From positions 2,294,001 to 2,358,000 of the forward strand of contig OZ218957.1 of assembly GCA_965112735.1 (NCBI GenBank): a stretch of DNA of 64,000 bases, read 5' to 3'. Positions 27,128 to 37,992 of the stretch are shown here, in pieces. Each line of letters opens with the position of its first letter. Position 1 is the stretch's first letter. The notes under the pieces were generated by a model, which was not told where the DNA came from, ran no database searches, and saw only the letters and a program-made list of their open reading frames with translations. Source of the stretch: Phaeosaccion multiseriatum. Its lineage: Eukaryota > Ochrophyta, other classes. The position numbers and the translations under genes are program-made.

Positions 27128-28141
27128 TCAGTCTTGGCAGTTGCAGGGGTGTCCATTTGCGTGCACCCACTGCTTCATCTCCTCAAACGCGGCAGGGGGC
27201 ATATCCCATTCATCACCATCATCGTCTTTCCACCACTGTGGGCATGCCATGCAGTTCCAAGGACACATGACCTCCTCCGATCGGAGCCATTTCAGCATGG
27301 AGAGGCTCTTGGCGGGATAAACTGCGCAACTACACACACTTTCATCCCACCTGCACAGCTCTCGTGCGTTTGCGTGCAGCCATTGCAGCACTTCCAGATG
27401 TCCCTCTCCGGCCGCCTGTTCAGGCGCATCCCTCAAAGGGCTGTAGTGCCCTTCCGCCTCCACATGAGCTCTGACCTTGGGGTGGTGCACGAGCATGTCC
27501 AGTACTTCAATGCGCCCCGCCATCACAGCCTCGCTCGATATCCAAAAGTCCTGTCGCCCCTCAAACTCTTCGGACAGGAGCCACTCCACAACCTCCACAT
27601 TGCCGCACTTGGCAGCTTCCCCACTGACCCAATCTTCAGACCAAGGACACTGCTCCTTGTCGGGGAGGTCCTCGGATCGCAACCACTTGAGGACACGCAA
27701 CCCATGCCTAGCATTCCTCACAGCCGCTTTGCAGGCCTTTTCATCCCAGGGGCAGCTCAAATGATGAAGTTCCTCGCACACGCTCACATCTCCGAACTCT
27801 GCCGCCGCCTTGAAAGTGCTCTCACTCAGCTCGTACCCACACTTCTTGGCCCAACGCAAGCGCTTGACAGACTCCACCACACTTGGAAGGGAGGTCTTGA
27901 GTGAAGAATATGCCATGCTATACTCCTCTTGCCACTCCTTGCACACGGTGGCGACGAAGACGTGGTGGCCGTTCCCCACAAGGAGCATGACTCTCCGCAG
28001 GACCTCCTCCATCCCCAAGGCCTTGGCACTGGCCACGTAAGTATCCTGGGCCACAGCAGCTTCAGCAGCAGTCCCCAGGGCACTGTTATCCGCATCTACG
28101 CTGCTGCCCATGCACTGCCTCTTGGAGGTCGCCTCCGTCAT
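27128..28141 (-). CDS. F-box-like protein with degenerate ankyrin repeats, type B (B2)
   Basis: Intron-less, 337 aa from MTEATSKRQC to HPCNCQD. Same plan as B1: F-box-like LGMEEVLRRVMLLVGNG and ATVCKEWQ, then ankyrin-like units with CPWDE, VLKWLRSED, VVEWLLSEEF and LEVLQWLHANARELCRW. A longer frame upstream opens only with a GTG codon, so ATG at 28141 is used. It is divergent from A2; together they are the inverted image of A1/B1. Confidence 0.83.
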   Translation of the reverse strand: MTEATSKRQCMGSSVDADNSALGTAAEAAVAQDTYVASAKALGMEEVLRRVMLLVGNGHHVFVATVCKEWQEEYSMAYSSLKTSLPSVVESVKRLRWAKKCGYELSESTFKAAAEFGDVSVCEELHHLSCPWDEKACKAAVRNARHGLRVLKWLRSEDLPDKEQCPWSEDWVSGEAAKCGNVEVVEWLLSEEFEGRQDFWISSEAVMAGRIEVLDMLVHHPKVRAHVEAEGHYSPLRDAPEQAAGEGHLEVLQWLHANARELCRWDESVCSCAVYPAKSLSMLKWLRSEEVMCPWNCMACPQWWKDDDGDEWDMPPAAFEEMKQWVHANGHPCNCQD

Positions 28142-28690
28142 CCTGAGTCTAGCAGTGTTGCTCCCCCCCGTTGCTCCCCCCGATTTAAATCCTCCCCACC
28201 TCGCGCAGCGGCGCCTCCAGGTGATGGCGGTACCAAAGAAGCAACAGCAGGAGAACAAGGGTGGTGAATTTTGAAAAAAAATGGTTGAGGCGGCCAGTCC
28301 AGCATCACAAATGCCGACTCCGAACGACCAACTTTCAACTGGGAGGGGGCAATAGGCCGTGGTTTCTACACGGACAGCTACGGCAGCAGGTAGATTGTGG
28401 CGGTGACTAGGAAAGGCTGGGATGGGACGAAGAGCAGCCGAGGGCACGCTGGGAGATGGTTGTGGAGTGTCGATGCCTCAGTCTCACACAGATGCCCCCT
28501 TTGCCTCTGCTTCTTCTCATTTTACCTTCCTGTATCTCTCTGTCTCCGTCCCTTTTCGCGCCATACCAGGCTTCACTGAAGAGAACACCCCCCAAGCTTC
28601 CCTCCTATCTCCTCTACCCATCGAAAGTATCAAACAGTCAGAGGGAAAGGGGGAGAAAGGCCCAGACGAGAGAGCGGGGCTGCAGAAGAT
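28142..28690. promoter_or_regulatory. Shared 5' region between divergent genes B2 and A2
   Basis: The half nearest A2 (28384-28690) matches 10505-10830 in inverted orientation, for example CACTGAAGAG and the segment around GAAAGTATCAAAC. Conservation up to the A start codons suggests a retained promoter or leader. Confidence 0.5.
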
Positions 28691-29752
28691 ATGGAGGGAC
28701 CTGACCACGAGCAGGGCGGCGAACAGCTCCAGCCCGCTCTAACCTCCGCCTCCTCAGGGGCAGTCACTCGTACTCTCCATGGAAGAGATGGTGCCAGTGT
28801 TGCCGTCGCCCTTCCTGAAAACGAGGGAAGCGGTGGCGAGACTTTTGAAGCTTGTGACCAAGCCCTGGCGCAGGCGGTGTTGCTCAGCACAGTCATGGAG
28901 TGGACTGGGGAGGATCACGACTTCTTCATCGCACCGGTGAGCAAAGAGTGGAAGGAACACTACAGACGCCTCTTTCCGGCCAACACAACGCATCTCAGGA
29001 GTGTGGTGGAGTCTGTGGAGCACTTGAAGTGCGCAACGAAGTACGGGTATGAGCTGAGTAGGAAGACGTTTCGGGCTGCTGCTGAGTACGGAGACGTGGG
29101 CGTGTGCAAGGCTCTGTACAGCATGGGCTGTTCATGGGATTGGGGCGTGAGTAGGGCTGCTGTGAGGAATGAGAGGCACGGACTCAGCATCCTCCAATGG
29201 CTGCGGACGGAGGACCTGCCCGAGAAGGAGAGGTGCCCGTGGAATGAACATGTATGTAGAGAAGCAGCTCGGCAGGGGAAGCTGGAGATGCTGGAGTGGA
29301 TGCTCGCAGACGACGTGAATGCGCCATTTGACGGCAGCATTTGGAGCGGATCTATTCGATCGGGGCGTGTTGCTGTGGTCGAGTGGGTCCTCTGCCATGC
29401 CAAGATCAGAGCTGAGATGGAGGCGGCAGGGGAATTCAGCGAGTGGAGGAATGGGCCTTACTGGGCGACCCAAGAGGGTAACCTGGAGTTGCTCCAATGC
29501 ATGCATGCAAACGCACGGGAGCTGTGCAGTTGGGATGCATCTGTCTGTACTAACGCAGTTCGGTACGCCAAGAGCCTCTCCATACTGAAATGGCTCCGAT
29601 CGGACGAGGTCATGTGTCTTTGGGACTTCGTGGCATGTCCGCAGTACTATAAAGATGCGCTTGGTGATAGGTGGGATATGCCCGCTGCCGCCTTGGAGGA
29701 GATGAAGCAGTGGGTGCACGCCAATGGACACCCCTGCCGCTGCGAGGACTGA
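28691..29752 (+). CDS. F-box-like protein with degenerate ankyrin repeats, type A (A2)
   Basis: Intron-less, 353 aa from MEGPDHEQGG to HPCRCED. The F-box-like part is VLLSTVMEWTGEDHDFFIAP then SKEWKEHYRRLF; ankyrin-type units follow (VGVCKALYSMGCSWDW, LSILQWLRTEDLPEKERCPW, LEMLEWMLADD, ILKWLRSDEVMCLWD). It aligns end to end with A1; differences are mostly substitutions. It keeps the ATG that A1 has lost. The sequence between its stop and A2' (29753-29840) is nearly identical to that between A1 and A1'. Confidence 0.82.
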   Translation: MEGPDHEQGGEQLQPALTSASSGAVTRTLHGRDGASVAVALPENEGSGGETFEACDQALAQAVLLSTVMEWTGEDHDFFIAPVSKEWKEHYRRLFPANTTHLRSVVESVEHLKCATKYGYELSRKTFRAAAEYGDVGVCKALYSMGCSWDWGVSRAAVRNERHGLSILQWLRTEDLPEKERCPWNEHVCREAARQGKLEMLEWMLADDVNAPFDGSIWSGSIRSGRVAVVEWVLCHAKIRAEMEAAGEFSEWRNGPYWATQEGNLELLQCMHANARELCSWDASVCTNAVRYAKSLSILKWLRSDEVMCLWDFVACPQYYKDALGDRWDMPAAALEEMKQWVHANGHPCRCED

Positions 29753-29840
29753 CGATTGACGACATTATAGAGGCATTGAGAGAGATGAAGGGGGAGGGGG
29801 CTCCTCGGCCTGCCTTGTCTGCCGTTTAGACACACGGGAT

Positions 29841-30465
29841 ATGGAGGGCACTGACCACAAGCAGGGCGGCAAGCGGCTCCAGCCAGCTCCACCCACCGAC
29901 TCCTCAGGGGCTTTGCATGGAGGGGGTGGTGCCAGTGCGACTGTGGCACCTGCTCCCTATCCCGCTGCCCTTGCTGGAAACGAGGGAGGCGATGGTGAGA
30001 CCTTCGAAGCTTGTGACCAGGCTCTGGCTCAGGCTGTTGTGCTCAGCACAGTCATGGGAGTGGACTGGAGAGGGTCACAACTTCTTCCATCGCGCCGGTG
30101 AGCAAAGAGTCGAAGGGAGAGAGCCATCTTTACCCCGCCAACACAACGCATCACAGAAGGGTGGTGGAGTCTGTGGAGCGCTTGAGGTGGGCCAGGAAGT
30201 GCGGGTATGAGCTGAGTAAAAAGGCTCGAAACGTCTCCTTCTTACTCAGCTCATACCCGCACTTCCTGGCCCAACCTCAAGCGCTCCACAGACTCCACCA
30301 TCCTCCTGTGATGCGTTGTGTTGGCGGGATAAAGATGTCTTTCTTTCGATACAGTACTGGAAACCCCGTTTTATGGTGTGATGACCGGGACAAGCCCCTA
30401 CCGCGTTGGAGGACAGGAAGCAGTGGGTGCCTGCAAACGGACACCCCTGCCCCTGCCAGGACTGA
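29841..30465 (+). pseudogene. Rearranged ankyrin-family copy (A2') with an inverted duplication
   Basis: It opens like gene A (MEGTDHKQGGKRLQ, then GGDGETFEACDQALAQ) and loses frame near 30050. A segment encoding VVESVERLRWARKCGYELS follows and is then repeated as its own reverse complement. After this palindrome only the C-terminal tail survives in plus orientation (about 30395-30465: KQWVPANGHPCPCQD then stop). All central ankyrin units are gone. It mirrors A1' in position, so the A-A' tandem predates the large inverted duplication. Confidence 0.8.
30125..30337. repeat. Near-perfect inverted repeat, about 100-bp arms, 12-bp loop
   Basis: Left arm 30125-30224 pairs with right arm 30237-30337; the loop is about 30225-30236. 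I see a handful of mismatches and one single-base indel across the arms. Both arms derive from the ankyrin-family coding region (GCGGGTATGAGCTGAGTAA on one strand, its complement on the other). Confidence 0.9.
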
Positions 30466-31290
30466 TCACTGCACTGCACTGCACTACATTCGACGATACA
30501 GAGGGGGGAGGCAGAAAGTCGTCTGCTGAGGCGGACGGACTTTCATCTGTGCGCCGATCTTGACGGACCGTACGGCCTGCTGTTCCGAGTAAAAGCTTCC
30601 GTGGTTTCCCCTGGTCTTGATACTGTATAGCTCTACAGCAGAGGCACAAGCATGCTATACTCCCTCTCTTTCTCTCTGTCTGTCTGTCTGTCTGCCTCTC
30701 TGCCTCTCTCTTCCCCCTCTCGTCTCTCTTTCTCTCTCTCTCTCCCGGCCCCTCCACCCCCCACCGCTACAATTCCTGGCGGAACGGAACCTCATGATTT
30801 AAGGAGCGATCTCACCCGTCTCGACTGTGAATAGTGGCGTAATGTTTAATGTTTATATAAAAAGGACTTGGGGGGGGGGAGAGTAAAACCTAAAACAAAT
30901 GCAAGGCAAAAGCACGGGAGGGTGCCGTACCGCGAGAGTGAATGGGTGGGTGTGTCCGGGTGAAAGAGGGGGAGGGAGACGGGGTGGGGGGGGGGGTGGG
31001 GAGAGAAGCAGGAAGGTGGGTCTACATCAGCACCACTTCCTCCCCTTCTTTCTGCCCCCCATCCTCTCTTATCCTCGGATAGTCTCCTTCCCCCGATCAT
31101 CAGCGGCAACATCAACAGTGCAAGGCGTAGCAGGGGCAGCCGTTGGCACAAACAGCTTTCCCACCCCTCCAGCCATTCATAGCGCCTGCGTTGCCCGCCA
31201 TTGCCCGCCCACAAAGGCACAAAAGGGAACGTGTGCGCCAGCACCGGCCAGAGCGACTGTCCGTCTCCGTCTAGCAACACACATACTCTC

Positions 31291-31377
<87 letters not shown>

Positions 31378-31765
31378 TCCCACTCTGCGCTCCTTCCCCG
31401 TCTCGCTGTGCGTCCTGCAGGCATCCCAACCTCCTCTGCCCGCCTCCATAGGTCTCTCTCCCTCTATCCCTCTCTCTGGCTCTCTCTCTTCCTACTCTCT
31501 CTCCCTCTCCCTTCTCTCGCTCCCTCTCTCTCCCTATACCATTCCCAGTAGCAGCGCAGAAAATTGTATGGGCCAAGGCTCACAAAGGGCCCCAAAAGCG
31601 GACCCGGGTGAGAACAAGTCCCTCCAAAAGCCCCTCCCTCCCTCCCTCCCTCCCTCCCTCCCTCCCTCCCTCAGCAAGCCAACGAAAAGCCCCTCCCCCC
31701 CCCCCCCTCAGGGGAGGCTCCAGCCAGTCGCTCCCTCCCTCCCTCCCTCCACTGCATCCCCTGCC
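30466..31765. other. Microsatellite-rich spacer 3' of the carrier gene
   Basis: Contains CT/CTGT runs (30660-30750, 31285-31375), a G-run near 30985, a TATATAAAAAGG sequence near 30855 and CCTCCCT runs (31630-31670, 31735-31750). No convincing gene. Confidence 0.55.
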
Positions 31766-33408
31766 TCAGTAAGGCTCGAGCCAGCCCAGGATGGCGTTGA
31801 ACGCAACCAGCATAATCCCTCCTCCTGGCCCAAGCCTCAGCAGCCTCGGTCCCAGTCCTTTGTACAGTGCTGCACCTCCCTCCTCGCTGGCCACCAGGGA
31901 CATGGACGGGATGGTCCACCCGTACTTTGGCGGTTGGCCAGGGGTGATGAGTTGGTTCTACTCTCCACAGATGGCATGACATGGCGTGGAAAGCGGGGGG
32001 GAGTTATGGGGGGAGGGGGGGGGGCGTGGCGGGAGGCAGGGTGGGAGTTGAAGTCAGTGAGTGAGTTGGATGCAGCAGGAAGAGGGGAGCCATGTGCCCC
32101 TCTTTGCATTCAATCGCAGCCCCCAGCAGGGACCACTGTTTCGTCACCAGCACTATACACCAAGCAAGAGTCTCCAGATTTCTCTGCATAGTGCTCGCTT
32201 CCTCTCTCTCCGTGCCTCTCTGTCTCTATCCCCCTTTCTCGCTCTCCCTCCCTCCCTCCCTCCCTCCCTCCCTCCCTCAATCCCTCCCTCCCTCACTCTC
32301 CCCCCTCCCTCCCTCTCTCTCTCTCCCACCCACCCTCCCACCCTCCCTCCCTCCCTCCTCACCTGCATTCTGCTCTTGACGACATCGAAGGGTGTGTTGG
32401 CACACGTGGCTAAGGTCCCACCGATGGTTCCTGCCACAAAGTCGTACCCCAGCCTGGTGCTCTTGTCGCAATTGGGGGGAGGAGGCATGGACCTTTTCAG
32501 CGTCCCTATCATTCCAAAGTACACGCCTGAGAGCGAAGAGACGGATGGGGAGAGAGCAAGAGGAGCGAGGAAGAGAGGGGGTAATGAGAGAGAGGGGGCA
32601 ACGAGAGAGGGGGGGTGGGAGACAGCGAAAGAGAGAAAGATGCAGAGAGACAGAGAGAGGGAGAGTGAGAGTGGAGTGGGGGAGAGGCATGGTCGCACAC
32701 GGAGAGAGAAACGAGGGAGGGAGTGAAGTAGGGAGAGCATAAAGAAAGAGTGGACGGGGAGGGAGAGGAAGGGTCAGAGGACGACAACGAATGGAGATCC
32801 TCAACATCCGCATCCTCCCTCCCCTTCGCACGCTCCCCCTTCCCCTGGCCATTAACGAAGTCGAGATGGAGTGAATGTGAGGCCACACAGCAACGCCCCA
32901 GGAGGGTGGGGAGAAGAGCAAGGTTCTTCGTTCCCTTGCCTTCCTTCCCCCTCCTCGCCTGCCAGCCTGCACTTTCCCCCTCTCCTGACGTTCTGTCCTG
33001 ACACCCTCCATACCTCCCGTACCGAATCGACTTCGCAAAGCACACAGAGCAAAAGACACACAGAGCAAAAGCACGGGGGCACACGCGACACACACCGTAA
33101 CCGTACGTACGTATATACGTATGTACGTACCGTTCCACGCGGCATTCCGTAACAGCTGAGCCTCGAACCCCTTGTACAGCCCACTGGCCACGCCTTCGTT
33201 CTTGAAGAGCGATTGCGCGCAATCCACCACCCCCTTATACCGCCCCAGGTTTTCCTTGGCCTGCATCTGCACTTTGATGACCTCAAAGGGCGTGTTGATG
33301 AATGCCTCGGTCATCCCCGCCATGGCCCCTGCCATCGCTGCTCGGTAGCCGGGCAGGCTGCCGTCTGGACACCGGACCATGGTCTTGTACTTCTCATTGC
33401 AGGAGAAC

Positions 33409-33466
<58 letters not shown>

Positions 33467-34539
33467 TGTGTGTGTGGTGTGTGCGTTCACGTGTGTGCGT
33501 ACGGGGGGATGGCAACAGCATATGGTATGTAGCATGGTCAAAAGGAGAAAGGGTCAAAACTTTCAGTTAGCAGGGAATGTATAGAGGAGAGATTAAAACG
33601 CAAGGAGCGACAGGAAAGCAAAGCAGCACACTTTGCACCCGAAAGGAAGGCTTGTCGTGGGGCGAGAACAGGACCACCTGCAAGCCCGTTGGTGGTATAC
33701 ACATGCCAGACAGGCCATCCATCATCAAGGGTGCCAAGATCGAGGCATGCATGCCTAGCACGCATTCACTCACCTTGATGGCTCGTTTGGGGGCTTCAGC
33801 GAAGATTGGACTTGCCATGCCCCTGTATAGATTGGCGAATCCCTCTTGTGTAATTATGTCCTTCGCTATTTGCACCATCCCCACCGTCTTGCCTCCTGCT
33901 AGCTGTTGTCGAGTCTTGAGCACATCCGTCGGGTACCTTGCAGCAGTGGCGATGGAGAGAGAGAGGGGTACAGAGTCAGATTTGCCGCCCCAGAGCGAGG
34001 AGGAGCTGGGAAGGAACAGAGGGTCACCAAAGAGCTGGGAAAGCTTCACTCAGAGGTCGAGGAAGGGTACAGGGGACAAATCTTTCTACTGAGTGAGGTG
34101 ATAGGCAAATTGTGGTGCAGGAGGGTGCAAGGGAGGAACGGCAACGAACGGGAGCGGGCAATACACGCATAGCGCCAAAAAAAAATGAAAGGCAAGGACG
34201 AGCAATGCAGACAGCGTGTTCAGCTCCGTCCTGGATCGGGGGATCCAGCTTTTCCTCTTCAATAGGATTCCCACTCATCGCCTAAAGGCACTCGCGCACA
34301 CATAGACAGAGAGAAAGAGGGGGGGAGGGAGAACGTCAGCAGGGTCCACCCACTCACATGCAAAGGATCTCAGACACGCCGGCAAGCCCGCCAGCCACTA
34401 TATTCTTCCACAGAGGTGTAGAAGCGGCGGGGGCGGTGGCTACCACGCCCCCTCCGCTCCGAAAGGCACGTTCGTGCCTTGTCATAATAAACAATTTATG
34501 AAAGCTGCCGCCCAGCATCTTTTGGCCGTGCGCTGCCAT
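31766..34539 (-). CDS. Mitochondrial carrier, oxodicarboxylate carrier (ODC/SLC25A21) type
   Basis: Five exons: 34358-34539, 33774-33936, 33131-33407, 32363-32526, 31766-31924 (314 aa). Three SLC25 repeats are present with signatures YPTDVLKTRQQ, NTPFEVIKVQMQ and NTPFDVVKSRMQ. The segments GMASPIFAEAPKRAIKF, LLRNAAWNGVYFG and LYKGLGPRLLRLGPGGGIML align with yeast Odc1/2 and human SLC25A21, which exchange 2-oxoadipate and 2-oxoglutarate across the inner membrane. All junction phases agree, and intron 3 splits the Gly of NGVYFG. A short basic N-terminal extension precedes repeat 1. Subfamily assignment is good; the substrate is by homology. The acceptor of the last exon is the least certain border. 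It is divergent from the four-TM gene, 75 bp apart. Confidence 0.88.
33415..33478. repeat. (GT)n dinucleotide repeat in carrier intron 2
   Basis: About 60 bp of GT immediately upstream (on the coding strand) of carrier exon 3, with the acceptor following directly. Confidence 0.9.
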
Positions 34540-34614
34540 CTGAACCTCATGACCTGCCGGCGGCCAGCTTTAATAAGAGAGATCAATTGAAAACAAACGC
34601 CCGATCCAGCCATC

Positions 34615-35563
34615 ATGATGGACCAGTTCAACAACGTAGAGCTTGACAAGAAGAAAGCGCTGAACGCAATCCTCGCAGTGCAAGGGGTAAGTTGGGGCGA
34701 GGAGGGAAGGGATCTTTCAAGGAAAAAGGCAGAGGGAGGAGGAGAGGATACAAGTACGTCCTTCCTCTCGCTTCCCGGTTTGTCTTCCTCCAGCTACCCT
34801 GCTGCTGCTTCTGCTGCTGCTGCTAGTGCTGCTGTGCTGTGCTCCCAGGTGTGCGCCCTTCTCTCAAAAAGAGAAGATCACCGTTTCTCTGAGTAGGACT
34901 CTGCGGAACGCATATGCGCCAGTGCAAGGAAACGTGCCCGAAACCTCTCCATATCTCCCAACAACCAATTCGAACCTCACTGTCCACCTTTTCCTTTGTA
35001 CTCCATGCCCGCCCTCCCTACCTTTTTCTTCACTCTGCGTGGTGGAGCAGGTGTGGATCGTCTGCTTCTTCATCTCGGCGTGCGCAGTGGCCAAGAACGC
35101 AAACGATGGCTTCAATGTGGTTGTGACGGCACTTCTCTACATTGCCTACGAAGCCTACTTTGTGTATGTGGTGAACAAGCGGAAGCCCATCGAGGGGACA
35201 GTGGACGTGCCTTCCTCGATGCGCCCCATGGTGGGCGGCGTGCTCATTGGCTCCACCGTCATGTTCGTCTTTGTCTCTCTCATGACGGCCATCTACTGGG
35301 GCCAATACTCCGGGTGCCAATCCGGATATGACGATATTGACGGCTACAGCTGCTTAGACCCCTCCGGCATGCGCTCCGTGTGTGCGTTTTGCTCCCTGCT
35401 CTTCATCACACACCTCCTCATGGTGGCGGTGCTGATCCGATGGAAGGACGATCTCTTTGTCACGGCGGACCAGGCCTTTGACAGCTTCGAGGGCGACCAG
35501 GGCGCTTCTTACGCCTACAACGACACCGGCGCAGACAAAATGGACTCTCAGGCGGACCTATGA
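34615..35563 (+). CDS. Four-TM membrane protein of unknown function
   Basis: Two exons: 34615-34686 and 35051-35563 (194 aa), phase 0. Hydrophobic segments are about 20-40 (LAVQG then VWIVCFFISACAVA), 45-66 (VVVTALLYIAYEAYFVYVV), 86-110 (VGGVLIGSTVMFVFVSLMTA) and 135-156 (FCSLLFITHLLMVAVLI). A Cys-containing loop (YSGCQSGYDDIDGYSCLD) joins the last two, which suggests a lumenal or external disulfide. The acidic tail ends in DKMDSQADL. The layout resembles MARVEL/tetraspan proteins, but I see no diagnostic motif. Another acceptor near 34848 is possible. Confidence 0.7.
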
Positions 35564-37992
35564 GAAGCGAGCAACAGAGTCCACACGGTGTAGGGGGAGG
35601 AGGAGGGGAAGCGGAGGCGTTTTGGCGGGGTTTAAATGTGTTTTCAGGCCAGGCAAAAGAGATTCTGCTCTCTCTCCGGGTCATGCGTGAGGAGCCGATG
35701 GGGGCGGGGCAGGAAGGGAGGGACGAGAGGAATGGGCTCCGGTCAATCAAGCCGTGCGGCTTATGGCTTTCGGTGGTAAAGGGAGCGGGCATGGAAGTGG
35801 AGGAGTAATGTACGCACGCATGCATGCATGCTACGGGAAATGGCCGGCGGCATTCTGTTTGCTTTACGGTGGGGATCCGTCCGGTCCGTATGAGGAGGAG
35901 GAGGAGGAGGAGGAGGAGGAGGAGAAGGAGGAGGAGGAGGAGGAGGAGGAGGAGGAGGAGGAGGAGGAGGAGGAGGAGGAGGAGGAGAAGGAGGAGAAGG
36001 AGGAGCGGGGGGGGTGAGGAGGGAGGGCTTGTCTGGTCTCTACTGCCCCATGGTGTAAGCAGAGCAGTCTGAGCAGCAGAGGGAAAGACGGGTGGTTGCT
36101 GGCGGTGCACAGCTCTGCAGTGTTGATGGCACATACCCCGGCTCGAGGAAAGCGGGGGGGGGGGCTCTGTTTGGAGAGAGAAGCAAGGAGAGCAGGACCC
36201 CCCACCAGGAGGAGCTAAGAGGAGCCTTAAGCCTTAATGAGGCGTTTTTTTGTGTTGCGACGAGACCATTTCAAGGAGAGGAGCGAATCCCTCCCTGCAA
36301 CACCATATATTGTGTGTGTGGGTGTGTGGGTGTGCGTTTGGGAGGCATCAAAGGGGCCCAAGTCCGTATATAGTCGCGCGGACTCGGTCGCGCGTCACTT
36401 CGGACCGGGAGAGAGGGAGAAAGGCGTCCATACTGCGCTAGGCATCTCTCTCTCGCGATCGATTGCGGTTGACGGGCATCAGCTTTGTTATAGCTCGTGT
36501 TGTGGGTGGGGGAGGGGGTCATCGAGGGAACAAGGACGCGACGCCAGCCCTCGCCCCTGTATACTTCGTGTGACACACGCACACACGCGCGCCCACCGGC
36601 AGGCAAGGGAGAGGAAGGGGGGCAATGGCGCATCGTCTTCAGATACTACTTCAGTGCTTTGATTCTCCGTCTGTGCTGTATACTATAAATATATTGATAT
36701 TGCCCCTAATTAGAATTCCAATATATTCCACAGCCCTTTGCCCTTCTCCAACAGACAGGGTTGTTTGCTTTCATTCCACGCTTGCACTACAAAACACGAG
36801 AAAGCCTCCGCCCTCGGGGTAAGGCAGTGAGACTGAAACGCGAGCGAGCGCAAGGGTGATGAGGGGGTCTCCCTCCTCCCAGGGCAAACCCTCCCGCCAT
36901 CATACCCAGGTTGGGTCTCATCATACCCAAGTTGGGTCGGTGGATCGGTGGATCATCTTTACCACAGTGGGGGTGGATACACCCACTCTCAGACAGCGTG
37001 TGCGTGGCATTGGGTAAAGTGATCCCACATCACTGCACAATGGCACCCCCTCTCGCCTTTTACCACCGCCCCTCCCCTGTTGAGTACCTCTGTCGGCGAT
37101 TTCCACACGAGCTGCTTCTCCTCAAGACGCCCACCCATCCGCCCTTCTGACGGCACCGTCGCTCGTTCGCTACTCGAGTACGTGCGAGAGGATCGGCAAC
37201 TGTCCACTCCGATCAGGCGAGTGCCCCTTTTTGATACCCTCGTCGCTTCCTCTTCCCTCTTCCCTCTTCCTCTTCCTCTTCCTCCAGAGGCCCAGTGTAC
37301 ACGTGTCCGTCACACATGGGCCGTGTAGCTCGGAGCCCCCTTCAAGCTCGCCAGCACGACCTCAGGTGACGTCATGTGTCGTCTCAGGCAACGCCTCTTG
37401 ACACACGCACACACAGACACACACACACACACACATTAACAGAGTGAGACACATCAACGCAAAATCGCTGCTTGTGTGGAGCTTGTGGACCCCGTGCACT
37501 CTCATCTCGAAAGAGGGAAGCAGAGGGGGAGCGCTGCTGGTCGCCCTGCTGACCCTGGTCGCCCTGCTGCTCCCTCTGCGGCTGATGCTGACTGCTGCAG
37601 AGCGTACAAATGACGCCGTCGGTGCCGCAATGGCCAGCGGTTCATACACGCACTCCGCTTTCTCGCTTTGTTTGACGCTCGCCGGCGAGAAAGAGGTCAG
37701 AGCCAGACAGTCCCAGCTCTCTCTCTCTCTCTCTCTCTCTCTCAAAGTCGCCCCCCTGTCCTCCCCCCTCTGCCCTCCCCCACACCTGTCCTGCCTGCCC
37801 ATGTGTGGTTCCTGCTGCCTTCACGTCACCCGCCCCCACCTTCTCGACCCTCCCCTCCTCTCCAGTCGAGGTGCTGTTTGTGAAGCTCGCGCTATGGGCT
37901 GGGCGGGGGTAGACAGGTAGATAGGCAGGCAGGTAGGTAGTAGGTAGGTGGGCAGGTAGGAAGGTAAGAAAAGATGTGAACAAGACAAGAGC
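35564..37992. other. Convergent spacer of 2.4 kb without a recognisable gene
   Basis: Holds a (GGA)n tract at 35888-36008, a short GGTTGGGTC(T) direct repeat near 36908-36937, CA/CT microsatellites (37400-37435, 37715-37742) and TAGG repeats (37910-37965). Frames here are short or driven by repeats. I cannot exclude a small gene or ncRNA. Confidence 0.5.

Noticed and set aside
27128-28447. N-terminal extensions of B1, B2 and B3 upstream of MAEATS/MTEATS
   Set aside because: The longer frames begin only with GTG or TTG codons and differ between copies beyond a short conserved flank; the shared ATG is the better start.
31791-31979. Plus-strand ORF of 62 codons rich in Pro/Ser
   Set aside because: It is the antisense of the last exon of the mitochondrial carrier (LGPGGGIMLVAFN).
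37362-37920. Possible exon of the SWEET gene or a small membrane protein
   Set aside because: No splice sites extend the SWEET frame usefully past its stop at 37993, and neither strand shows family motifs.
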